Source: Platerodrilus igneus
Lineage: Eukaryota; Arthropoda; Insecta; Coleoptera; Lycidae
Assembly: GCA_036346225.1 (NCBI GenBank)
Contig: JARFIW010000999.1
Coordinates: forward strand, 3,083,001-3,147,000
DNA length: 64,000 nt
Direction: 5' to 3'
Shown here: piece by piece, positions 43,917-53,530 of the stretch
Layout of the letters: each line of letters begins with the position of its first letter
Position numbering within the stretch: position 1 is the stretch's first letter
Translations under genes and position numbers: made by a program
The notes under the pieces: generated by a model
What the model was told of the DNA's origin: nothing
Seen by the model: the letters and a program-made list of their open reading frames with translations, nothing else
Databases searched by the model: none

Positions 43917-45290
43917 CTATATAGAAGCAAAATAATTATTTATAAGGTTTCGTCGTGTTTGGTCTTGATCATCTCCTGGAAAGTTATGTATGGAAACGTT
44001 TGGAACATCATCCTCAGCCATTACATTTAAAAACTGCTCAATATCATCTACATCTGGAGGTTCCTCCTCATTGTTTTGTTTACAAATATTGTACAGAACT
44101 CCTGTTGCCACAATAACCATAAGAATTGTATCTAATTTTAATCTACACCCATAAGCCAATACCGGGAACCTAGGTTTCCATACTCCAATCATTCTCTCTA
44201 CAGAGTTTCGTGTTCTAATGTGGCTTTCATTATATAATTCTTCAGCACGTGTGGCAGGTTCTTGAACGGGTGTCAGTAGATAAGTTTTGAGTAATATGCG
44301 CTATCACCTACAATTATTAATAATTTAAGACACGCCAGTTTAATAATAGAAGTGTAATTACACAATAACAAGGCATTGGGATATAAATTATCTTCAAAAT
44401 TTCTTCTGCCTGTACTATTATTAAAAATAGTTGAGTCATGTGTGAACTCTTGCCATCGTGCTACCAGATTCAGTAGCTTTAAATTGTAACTTGAAATTAC
44501 CTGCACATTTATGGAAAAAAAGTTCTTCCTATTTCTAAATACCTCAGGATCACCTCTAATTAAGTAAATAAATTGGACATTTTGAATTCTTAACAAAATA
44601 TCTCGAGACTGTATTTTAACGTAAATTCCATCAAGAGTTCCGATGATCTTGGGAAATCGTGCCATTTGGTAAAAACCCAACTGGCTCTCACTAATTTCAT
44701 CAGGTGTACTAGGCATTAGGATGAATCTGTGGCAAAGATCAGTCAACACCTTGCTCACTCTTACAATCAATCGAGATACAGTAGATTCATGTACTTCAAT
44801 AAAATCAGTTACACAAGCAAGGTGGCTACCCGTTGCACAAAATCTTAGAAATCTTAATAACTCGTTTATCGGAGTGACACTGTTATTCCTAAAAAATTAC
44901 GTATAGTGGTCATTTGTTCCAAAGGCTGTACCACCAAGGGAGGAGCCATACTTTTTAATTGTATTTTTGTAATTCAGAATGTTACATGTACGAAAAATAA
45001 TTAAAAAACTAACGTTTTATAACTGACGTAGAAAAACATAATTATTATATTACTTACACGCCATGAGGATATTCAATGCGATCTTCAATCATGTTTAAAA
45101 TAATCACAGCAGTATCTTTTGTTACCCGAAACCTTTTAAAAAAAGTCCAATTATCGAAGCTATAAAAATAATCTTTTCTTTCGTATATTCTTCTTGGAAT
45201 TCCATATAATGTTAGGCTCACTTTGTCCAGTTCATCTTCATCAAATATTTCGAGCAATTTCATTTTCTGTGGTAAATAATAATTGTGCAC
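43917..45290 (-). pseudogene. PIF/Harbinger transposase (HARBI1-like)
   Basis: Exon 1 (about 45057-45290) starts MHNYYLPQKMKLLEIFDEDE and includes YSFDNWTFFKRFRVTKDTAV. Exon 2 begins after TTTTTTAG at 44888 with NNSVTPINELLRFLRFCATG and carries the DDE nuclease: FPKIIGTLDGIYVKI (first D), TRWQEF-type segment with HDSTIFNNS (second D), GDSAYY, and, after a single frameshift near 44282, RNSVERMIGVWKPRFPVL (E). The C-terminus has an acidic tail (NNEEEPPDVDDIEQF). One visible frameshift in an otherwise well kept gene. It catalyses cut-and-paste transposition at TWA targets. Confidence 0.85.
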
Positions 45291-45349
45291 AAATTTCTGA
45301 CTTCTGATTATTCAGTTATTTCAGGTTATGTTTTTAATAAGTGAAACTT

Positions 45350-46150
45350 TGTTACGTGCCAAAGTGGCCCTTTAACATGTATTAGGTTAAGTTTGATGTA
45401 CGGAAGTTTCGCGCCATAATTTCAAAAGACGCGGTGCGCGGAATTTTCAAAAGACTAGGCGCGTACTTCCGTTACGACACAGTGCGTTTGCGCAGATCGC
45501 GCGACGCGAGAGGGTTGGACGAATAACTTCGCGCCGACGTGAAAAAGACAAAGAGTGGGGACAAAGTGGTGAGAGGTTTCCGTGACGCTCACAAACGTGG
45601 GCGTTTTGCCAGTACCTTCAAGTAGAATGGACGTCTTTCGGTAACGTATCGTTAGCTTTACCTATGTAGTTTCCTTGCTTGCTTATCTTTTGTTTGTCGC
45701 CCCTTTAGCTGGTTTTTCCCGTCATTCCCTGCATAGGTAGGTGTCAATTTGAAGCCACCGAGGCGTACCGTACTCCACGACCCTAGATGAGCCGCATGTC
45801 CATGCTCTGCCAACGGCACCTGAGCCGTCCCATCTTTAATCACTCCGGGATGGAGCCGTGATGGACTTGGAATAGAAGCCAACTTTAACCCAGCGACATA
45901 TTCATGTGAGTAATTGCCTTAGAATATAGTGTCTCAATTTTATGTAAATTTTCCGATTATGGCGCAATATAATTTTGTGCATTGGTGACGTCATTGGCAG
46001 TGGCCACGCGGAATCTGTAATAAGGTTACGCTGCCCTCCGCGAATGGCGTCGTCGCTGGACTCATTGCGCTTGCGCGATGTATTTATGAACTCGTAAACT
46101 GTTTTATCGACTCTTTAATTGTAAGAATTATCGCGTTTTAAACTGTAAGA
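45350..46150 (+). mobile_element. Rep-A copy 5 near the right end of Harbinger
   Basis: ACTT duplications at 45346-45349 and 46151-46154. Sense strand is plus: TGTTACGTGCCAAAGTGG...CTGTAAGA, 801 bp. It contains TTCCGTTACGACAC, TTTGCGCAGATCGCGCGACG, CCAACTTTAACCCAGCGACA, GTGAGTAATTG at about 45906, TGACGTCATTG at about 45987 and TTGCGCGATGTATTTATGAA near the end. The GTAAGA terminus occurs twice (near 46129 and at 46145-46150). No coding region was recognised. Confidence 0.85.
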
Positions 46151-46300
46151 ACTTAAGCTATATAAATCTTGGGCTTATCTTAACTCATTTGTAAGTGAAC
46201 CTTATGATTCAATTTGGAGACTGTTCAAACAAAATTTAACACTTAAGTGGAACTTAATATTTACGGTTCACCTAGGATGCATTGGTGCAAGTGGCCTTTA

Positions 46301-46639
46301 AAGGGATGCAATCCAATTAGTAATAACCTAATAGTAATAGTAGTATTTATTTCGTGTTATAATATATAACATCAAAATATTGAGATGTACATATAAAATA
46401 AGGTACATATTGTTCAAGAAATACTATGGTAGTCGAAAAACAGTCTAGGGTAGCTACATTTATTTCAAGTTGCACAAACATCGGTAGCACATGGAATAGC
46501 GACTGTTAACACATCATATATTGTCCACTCAAAAAATTCGTCCACACTGTAGAGTGAGTGCATTAGCAAGTATTTTTAAAGTTTGGTTTGATATTGGTTG
46601 AACGTAAGATTAACGGTGATTGTTATAAAAATTTATTGC
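46301..46639. other. no recognised feature
   Basis: AT-rich sequence between Harbinger and the LINE-D remnant; nothing identified. Confidence 0.5.
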
Positions 46640-47010
46640 ATAGTATTCAGCTGCAGTTATCGATCAAATCAGTCTTAAAAATTTAGGTCTTAACTGAGAC
46701 ACAAATATATGTAGAGACATGGTGGAGTCATGATTTCCAAGTCTATGAACACGTGTCGACGGTTGTCTCTACAGCCCATTCCACCAATAATTCTTATCAT
46801 CTAACAGTGAATACCAAATAAGCATCTTACATGAGACGAATGGCCCCAGTTAAGTACTGCATATCTTAAGTGAGGTTCAAATACCGAGAAATAATTTCTT
46901 GGTACACTTAAGAACACTTTGTTTCTTAAGTTCCTAACACAGAGGACATATTTATTGAGAGTTTTAGCAAATGAATCAACATGAGATTGTAACATTTGCA
47001 ACAGTTTGTT
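46640..47010 (-). pseudogene. LINE-D reverse transcriptase C-terminal remnant
   Basis: Minus-strand sequence reads FEPHLRYAVLNWGHSSHV and LFGIH, then after a break IIGGMGCRDNRRHVFIDLEI and TPPCLYIF. These are the C-terminal RT-proximal motifs of CR1/Jockey-group LINEs (LxYAIxxWG, CRxxF, ITxPSLYIF). Only the tail is present and it is decayed. Confidence 0.6.
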
Positions 47011-49721
47011 TTCCCTCTGCTAAATTAATGCATAAACATTATGTGTTGTGTTATAAAATTTTTAAATTTACTTTTATAATTCAATATAAATCGTATTATT
47101 ACAATTAATACAAAATTAAAAAACAAATTATCATAATTTCGAAACACCCCAATTATTGTCCTTCTTTATTTATAATTATATAGTAAATAAAGCGCATAGT
47201 TATAAATGTCCAGTTGGTATTGTAAAATTTTTACAACGTATCTTCAAGGTGATATCGTATAGCGTGTTTACGCGCACCTGCGTGCTAAGGCTGTTGTCGA
47301 CGAGTCGAATCAGTCAGCTTTTGATCATTACAATGTCAACATGTTTAAATCCATATCTAAAGCTGACTTGCGAGTCGCAATTTAGTTTCGATAAATACAT
47401 CGATCCGATTGCTTAGAAACTTATCATGAGCAACACTAAAACACAAAAGAACTGATGGACTAAAAAAAATAAAGCAACACTAAAGTACGGAATAAATAAC
47501 ATTGAATAGCTGAAGTAAAAATGGTCGAGCTAAACTGTTAAATTTTTACTGCGTATAAGATATATACGTTCTTTATATTTCAACATGGAAATTTTGTTTT
47601 AATTCGGAAGCAATACTCAGAGCTGACTAATATTTGTAGGAAGTTTATGTAATTGCGTATAAAGCGATTACGCATTGGAAACTTACAATGTGGATCTAGT
47701 TTACCAGGCGTTGTTATAACGATGTAGACAACTACTCTTTTATGTGTTTGTTCAACGTTGAAAGTCCACACGTGGATTGAACTTGTTTGTTAAATGGTGC
47801 AATCAGCCAAGCCTGAGGTCAAGGTGGTGAGTGATTTCTATTTGTGAGGCAATCATCTGTTTGACGTTTAACGTCATATATAAATCTAACCTTAGCAGTT
47901 TGAACCTATGGAAACTAATATCTTTGTGATATTTAATTATGAATTAAAATTTTCAAACGTTGCATCATATCAAAATTTATGCTTTATAAAATTGTCTATA
48001 TAACAAAAGCTTTATGAATTTGCATTACGAATAATATAGTCATGTACTTGTTTATACACGATAACTATTTGACGAAGTTTAACTTTACTAATTTGAAAGA
48101 TCTTATTACCAACTTATCTTGTATGTATGTGAGTCGTTTTGTCAGTACTGAAAAGATGACATAAAAATCCCATGATTATGTTAATAACATTTATAGTGCC
48201 TATTTGCTTTAGAGGCTTTTTCTTTTTTATTTAAATTGTCCAAGATTAATAATAAATATAAAAATTAATTGAATATTCAGAAACTTATAATAATTATCTG
48301 TCAAAATAAATCAGAAATAATTTTCAGTTAATATATGTGTACATACTTAACAGTCTTAATTTCTTTATAAATTTTAACAAGGTTAATTACACTCATGGAA
48401 GCACTTAAGCAATAGTATTTATTTTGTCCATGTTTATTACTGGATTCTATGAACTATGTATAAACCAGATGTGCATAAATTCAATAAGTAGAGCGTCCTT
48501 GCACTATTACACAAAAGAAAGAAATCATAGACCTACAAAACCTGTCTGATTTATTGATTTTGTTTTGAGGCGCAAATTGCTGTCTCTAATATTATTTTAT
48601 GTATTTTATTTTATTTCAGGATAAATGTAGTACCATCTGAAAATACAAAATCTTGTATTTTTACAGCAGAATATACTCGTTGAAGTTCCTGTATTTTCCT
48701 TAGCAATATTTCTTGTTTTTACACACTATCTAAGTACAGTGGTGCCCTACCCATCCGTATTTAATTAACGACCCCCTGATAGTTTCCCTAAACCGCTGGA
48801 AAATACAGTTCAGTGCTAGTGCAAAAGTCTTCAAAAGTCAATTGTGTCAATACGGATAAAACAACATCTTCTGCGTGACTTTTGTAAGAAAAAATAAACA
48901 TCCTTTTTAGAAAGTTTCACTTACGCTCAGTATAGTGAGGCTGTAATGTTTTGCACTTCTAATCCGCAAATCTAATCTTTATTGGTTTGTCTGATTTCAT
49001 GCAATTCTGTTAAATTGTATGTGTGATTATAGTTGCCTATAATAAGGGTATTCTTGTAGATTCTACTAGCGCCTGCTTAATGAGTTGTTGTTATATACAT
49101 GTTTTGATGGTATTCGTTCTCTTTGATAGCAGCTGTCGACCTGGAAACAACTACCTGTGATAATATTCGTTGAGTGTGTAATTTATATTTTTTAATTCGG
49201 TTAGTGTTATATCAAAGTTTCCGTTACGGGATTTAAATCCAGTCAGACGGCTATATTATCACTATTTCACCTTTCGACCAACTAAGGTAATATCTATTTT
49301 AATTGTTGATTTGTTGTAACATTTTATCTATATATTAGGGTACAAGTACCTTCTAAAGCTCAAGTAAATACTTCAAGTACATGGTAGTTCAACTACGACC
49401 TAGTACTTCACGTGCCTGTTAATTTCCAGGGTACATGTCGTTTAATTATCCTCTGTATATTTATGTATGAAAAGCTAATTTGGAGTTTGATAGCAATTCG
49501 CTTATTCCTAATGCCACAAGTGTCTCGTCACGATTGTGAATACCTGCGATTTAGTGAGGTTTACATTGTCCTTTACTGATAGCTGTTCATACGTTTGCGA
49601 TCGCAGTTTATTTAGAATCAAGTTTATTAACCGGTACATCAAATTAGTACGTATAATTATTTGTATGGCAAAAACTGCTATGCAATTTATAAACACATCT
49701 TTTGTAATTGAAGATCTTGTA
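47011..49721. other. no recognised genes
   Basis: About 2.7 kb of AT-rich DNA. Short frames (47156-47416 plus, 47580-47771 minus) show no domain. Scattered splice-like sequences (for example GTAAGTTTCC on minus near 47685) occur at the rate expected for intronic or intergenic DNA. Confidence 0.4.
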
Positions 49722-49747
49722 TTTTTTTATTTTATTTTATTTTATTC
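49722..49747 (-). repeat. LINE-B 3' tail, (TAAAA)n
   Basis: Minus strand reads GAATAAAATAAAATAAAATA after a short 3' UTR. Simple-repeat tails of this kind mark LINE 3' ends. Confidence 0.75.
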
Positions 49748-49823
49748 ATTTACGGCAATACCATTTTACAAAGATTAGTTAAAAAATGTGAAATTTCCTA
49801 TAAGAATAACTAAATTTATTATT

Positions 49824-51656
49824 TTATAAGTTTTTTAATGACTTTTTAAAAGATTGAATGGAAGAATCAAACAACTCCAACCTAAATTCGTAGGTGTTTG
49901 CTAACTTCATAATACGAGTGATAGGTTCATTTTGACCATAATTTGTACAATGAAAAGTTATACTAAAAACTTCAGAGTTCCTAGTTCTTTTCCCTGCAAC
50001 ATTTAGTTTAACTAACTGCACTAATGTGGAATCATTGATTCTACCATTCAAAATCTTATGTAAAAAACACAAATCTGCATTCACTCTACGACTTTCTAAA
50101 GAAGTCAAATTAAGAATTTTTAAAGTCTCACAATAATTATATGTATCGTAATTAAAACCTAGCTGATATCCACAATGTCGTACAATTTTACGTTGAACAG
50201 ATTCTATCAATTCTACATATAAACTATATCTAGGGTACCAGATAATAGAATTGTATTCTAAAGTAGATCTAACTAGCGAGCAATATAGCAGTTTAACTGA
50301 GAATACAGAAAAGAATTTGGTAGTTCTCCTAATAAAACCCAAAGTTTTTAAAGATTTTGAAGTAATTTCATTAATATGAGTATTAAATGTTAGTTTTGAA
50401 TCTAGTACTACACCTAAATCCTTAATACTAGGTTTCCTTACTAAAGATACATCATTAATTTTATATGGGAAAATAATAACATTATAGTTTCTCGAAAAAG
50501 TGATTTTGCTACATTTGTTAATATTCAAGCTTAAAGATTTTTTGTTGCACCATTGAGCTAAATATTGTATGTCCATTTGTAATGTTTCTGCATCTTTGAT
50601 GTTAGTAATAGTTCTAAACATTTTTAAATCATCCGCAAAAAGTAATATTTCACTACATTTAATCACTTCTTTTAGGTCATTGACAAAAAGGTTAAATAAT
50701 AGAGGACCAATATGAGAACCCTGCGGTACCCCCGAGGTCACTGTTATTGGATTCGAAATTGAATTTCCCCATTTCACATATTGAGTTCTTCCAATAAGGT
50801 AGCTGTTTATCCATTTCAAAATATTGCCTTGCATTCCCAGTGCTTGCAGTTTAGCTAATAATATTGAGTGATTAACCCTATCGAAGGCTTTAGCAAAATC
50901 TGTGTATATGGAGTCCACTTGTACTCGATTCTCCAAAGCCATAAAAATATAACACGTGTACAATAAAAGATTAGTACAAGTAGATTTGCCTTGTGAAAAA
51001 CCATGTTGCTCTTCAATAATTACATTTCTACAATCCCATGTAAGCTTCTTATTAACCAAGTAATCCAATAATTTAGGAAGTTCCGACTGATTACACACAG
51101 CTCTATAATTTGTTACATCCTCACGAGAACCTGTTTTGTAGATTGGTTTCAAATAACTATTTTTCCAATAATCCGGAAAAACTCCCGCATCTAAAGATCT
51201 ATTGAACAAGTATTTTATTGGGTGTATTAAAGTATACAAGCAGCGTTTTAGAACAACCAGTGGAATTCCATCTGGTCCATGTGTTACTTTATTTGGCAGC
51301 TTCATAACACGATCTATTATTTCTGATGCTTCAATGTAATAATTGCTAACTTCTATAGTGTCTGTATAAAAAAATGCTGGTACTCTATTAACCTTTGTAT
51401 TACTGTATACTGTTGAAAAATATGATCCAAACAAATTTACTATCTCCTCATTACTACTACCTTTCATGTTGTTATAGACAAGTTGTGATGGCAGATTAAA
51501 TACTTTTTGTTTGTTATTCAGAAACTTCCAGAATGAATTTGGTTGTAATTTAATATCAGCCTGGATTTTATTTATATAAGCTTTATAACATAAATTATTT
51601 AAAGATTTATGTTTCCCTAAGAAAGGCAAAATGATCATAATCATTCTTACTACCAC
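49824..51656 (-). CDS. LINE-B reverse transcriptase
   Basis: A clean 610-residue frame. RT: YFSTVYSNTK, GPDGIPLVVLKRC, YWKNSYLKPIYKTG, NYRAVCNQSELPKLL, QHGFSQGKST, YTDFAKAFDRVNHSILL (motif A aspartate), GVPQGSHIGPLLFNLFVNDL (motif B) and LLFADDLKMFRTI (motif C, both aspartates). C-terminal: SKLTFNTHINEI, RRTTKF, LVRSTLEYNSIIWYP and the end region LIESVQRKI. All core catalytic residues are present. Role: target-primed reverse transcription. Confidence 0.88.
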   Translation of the reverse strand: MVVRMIMIILPFLGKHKSLNNLCYKAYINKIQADIKLQPNSFWKFLNNKQKVFNLPSQLVYNNMKGSSNEEIVNLFGSYFSTVYSNTKVNRVPAFFYTDTIEVSNYYIEASEIIDRVMKLPNKVTHGPDGIPLVVLKRCLYTLIHPIKYLFNRSLDAGVFPDYWKNSYLKPIYKTGSREDVTNYRAVCNQSELPKLLDYLVNKKLTWDCRNVIIEEQHGFSQGKSTCTNLLLYTCYIFMALENRVQVDSIYTDFAKAFDRVNHSILLAKLQALGMQGNILKWINSYLIGRTQYVKWGNSISNPITVTSGVPQGSHIGPLLFNLFVNDLKEVIKCSEILLFADDLKMFRTITNIKDAETLQMDIQYLAQWCNKKSLSLNINKCSKITFSRNYNVIIFPYKINDVSLVRKPSIKDLGVVLDSKLTFNTHINEITSKSLKTLGFIRRTTKFFSVFSVKLLYCSLVRSTLEYNSIIWYPRYSLYVELIESVQRKIVRHCGYQLGFNYDTYNYCETLKILNLTSLESRRVNADLCFLHKILNGRINDSTLVQLVKLNVAGKRTRNSEVFSITFHCTNYGQNEPITRIMKLANTYEFRLELFDSSIQSFKKSLKNL

Positions 51657-52482
51657 TTAATTTGTATTTCTTATGTGCTGCCTTCTTCTGTCTTATAGCA
51701 TTTCTTAGCTCGGTACTGAACCATGTTGGAAAACTTGACACTTTAAACCTTTTCAACGGTACAAATCTTACGATGGCCTTGTCCAATATATTATAAAATT
51801 CTGATATATCTATATTGATGTCTGTGCCTTTAAGCATAATGGAATTCCAATCAGTACCAGCAAAGCAGTCATTCATAGCTTCAAAATTAGCATTCTTAAA
51901 ATCGTAGTATAATTCTTCAAATTGTAATTGTTTGTATTGACTGACACTAGCATCAAAAGAGGTTGCAGTATGATATATACTATTAGGAAACAATTTATCA
52001 ATAGCTTCTATAACGTGTGTTTCATTTGTAGTAGCAAATATTAAATCCAAAAATGTATTCCTACTATTTGGGATAGTATTAATTTGAAATAAGTTATGGT
52101 AACTAAAACAACGCACTAAAGATAACACTGGATAATTATCAGGACAGTAAACTTTTAGCCCGAATTCATCATTGTGCCATTGTGCTCGAGGAAGATTGTA
52201 ATCGCCACATAAATACATTCGGCAGTTAGGATGAGCTTCAAATATATAATCCACTGTATTTACATGGTTATCATATACAGCAGTGTCAGATAGGGGAGGT
52301 ATATATACTCCCCCTATAATTAAATTATAACTTTTGCAAGGTATTTTAACAAAAAGTTGCTCAATATTGTTATTAAAGTGATTGATTATAATAGGAGATA
52401 AATTACTTCTAATTGCAATTAGTATTCCACCACCTTGAGTTTTATTTGAATCAGTCAAATCGATCAAATCTGAATACATCAT
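51607..52482 (-). CDS. LINE-B endonuclease
   Basis: Continues the endonuclease in the next frame: QGGGILIAIRSNLSP, YIPPLS, CGDYNLPRAQW (catalytic D and N), LDLIFATTN, and a divergent substitute for the terminal SDH motif (NSIYHTATSF), then the linker to RT with AIRQKKAAHKKYKLSGS. APE-type nuclease that opens the target strand for reverse transcription. The 291-residue frame ends at a second single-base shift. It overlaps the neighbouring frames by about 30-50 bases on each side. Confidence 0.75.
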   Translation of the reverse strand: MMYSDLIDLTDSNKTQGGGILIAIRSNLSPIIINHFNNNIEQLFVKIPCKSYNLIIGGVYIPPLSDTAVYDNHVNTVDYIFEAHPNCRMYLCGDYNLPRAQWHNDEFGLKVYCPDNYPVLSLVRCFSYHNLFQINTIPNSRNTFLDLIFATTNETHVIEAIDKLFPNSIYHTATSFDASVSQYKQLQFEELYYDFKNANFEAMNDCFAGTDWNSIMLKGTDINIDISEFYNILDKAIVRFVPLKRFKVSSFPTWFSTELRNAIRQKKAAHKKYKLSGSKNDYDHFAFLRET

Positions 52483-53350
52483 ATTCTTTCAAGCCAAGTT
52501 CATTATTTTCTATATTAGTATTCAACCAAGTTTCCACTAACACTATAATGTCATAATTTGAACACAATATTGATTGCTGCAGTAGTAATAATTTTGTTTT
52601 GAGCTCTCCCACATTTTGAAAATAAACAGAAATAGGTATTTGTGTATTATTGACTGTATAATTTTGCTTAGTTTTTGAAGCATGAATATAAGGTACTCCT
52701 TTAATATATTTTATAAATAAACCTTCCTCGCCCTTTCCTTTTCTTATTTCCATCTCATTACGTAAATTCTTCAAATGCTGGACCTGTTGTGATGTGAGAT
52801 GTGCACTAACAAAGATATTTTCCTTTTTTAAAATGTGCTTTGGCCCCCTCCTAATCACCTTCGTGGCATCCTCATAATTAGAAAATGTAACCCTTAATGC
52901 TCTCGATCCATTTTTATTCTTCTTTCCCATTCTATATACACCGGTTATCTTTAAATCTTCCTTAACCACTGATTTAATTAAGGCCTGAGCATTAGCCATA
53001 TCATTTTGTAAATCTTCTGCAAAATTATAAATCATTATATTATTCATTCTCTTCTGCCTTTCAAAAATTTCGTTGAGCACTTTTTCTTCACAACTTTGTT
53101 CTGGTACCACAATGGAGTTTTTCAACTTATTAAATTCAACACACATTTCATCAATTTTCTTAATAAGCTTGGGAACTAATCTTACTCCTTCATTGCAATC
53201 CTCACAGTAAAATTTTAGAGAGCGCTTTCCCTCCATTACTTTTATTTCTGAGGATGTAAGATCTGAACATTCTTTATGTACTGGTCTTTCACATCCATCA
53301 CAAAAAATAACTGCTTGAGAATTACTGCTGTTGCATTTAATGCATTCCAT
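52451..53350 (-). CDS. LINE-B ORF1-like frame with PHD finger running into endonuclease
   Basis: 299 residues from MECIKC. Residues 3-50 form a PHD finger (CIKC, CDGC, VHKEC, CEDC). A coiled segment follows (KLIKKIDEMCVEFNKLK), then residues ~95-200 resemble the RNA-binding/L1-ORF1-like region (GVYRMGKKNKNGSRALRVTF). From about residue 240 the frame enters the endonuclease: SVYFQNVGELKTK and IIVLVETWLN with the catalytic glutamate. PHD, RNA-binding and endonuclease parts in one frame suggest a fused polyprotein or a separate ORF1 whose stop is lost. The stop after DRFD results from a single-base shift. Confidence 0.75.
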   Translation of the reverse strand: MECIKCNSSNSQAVIFCDGCERPVHKECSDLTSSEIKVMEGKRSLKFYCEDCNEGVRLVPKLIKKIDEMCVEFNKLKNSIVVPEQSCEEKVLNEIFERQKRMNNIMIYNFAEDLQNDMANAQALIKSVVKEDLKITGVYRMGKKNKNGSRALRVTFSNYEDATKVIRRGPKHILKKENIFVSAHLTSQQVQHLKNLRNEMEIRKGKGEEGLFIKYIKGVPYIHASKTKQNYTVNNTQIPISVYFQNVGELKTKLLLLQQSILCSNYDIIVLVETWLNTNIENNELGLKEYDVFRFDRFD

Positions 53351-53478
53351 AATATTCCTTATTATCTACAGTAATTATTAATTGTTTAATCTACTTTTCC
53401 AACGGATTTAATATTTTAAAATTTGTAAACGTTAACTATGGTACCATCGTGGACGTGGAATAATCTGTAATAAAGATA

Positions 53479-53484
<6 letters not shown>

Positions 53485-53528
<44 letters not shown>
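53485..53528. repeat. (AT)n microsatellite, left flank of Gypsy-1
   Basis: 22 AT units ending where the Gypsy-1 LTR starts with TGCTGTGAAACC. Confidence 0.95.

Positions 53529-53530
<2 letters not shown>

Larger units (their letters stand above)
41458..46297. mobile_element. PIF/Harbinger DNA transposon with both genes, two Rep-A insertions
   Basis: TTA target duplications at 41455-41457 and 46298-46300. Inverted ends: left CTGCCACTTGCACC, right (reverse complement) AGGCCACTTGCACC. Inside are a Myb/SANT-like protein gene on plus (42020-43720, split by Rep-A copy 4) and a Harbinger transposase gene on minus (43917-45290), convergent. Rep-A copy 5 and a LINE tail are also nested. Without the two Rep-A copies the element is about 3.3 kb, the usual size of an autonomous Harbinger. 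Both genes are now broken. Confidence 0.88.
49722..53400 (-). mobile_element. LINE-B, CR1/Jockey-group non-LTR retrotransposon, nearly full length
   Basis: The minus strand carries ORF1 with a PHD finger, endonuclease and a 610-residue RT frame, ending in a (TAAAA)n tail seen as TTTTA repeats at 49722-49747 on plus. Only two single-base frame changes separate the three large frames (near 52460 and near 51615). This makes it the least damaged LINE in the window. The 5' end lies between 53350 and the (AT)n tract at 53485. Confidence 0.85.

Noticed and set aside
53350..53530. Host regulatory region between LINE-B and Gypsy-1
   Set aside because: Only LINE-B 5' sequence and an (AT)n tract; nothing independent is visible.
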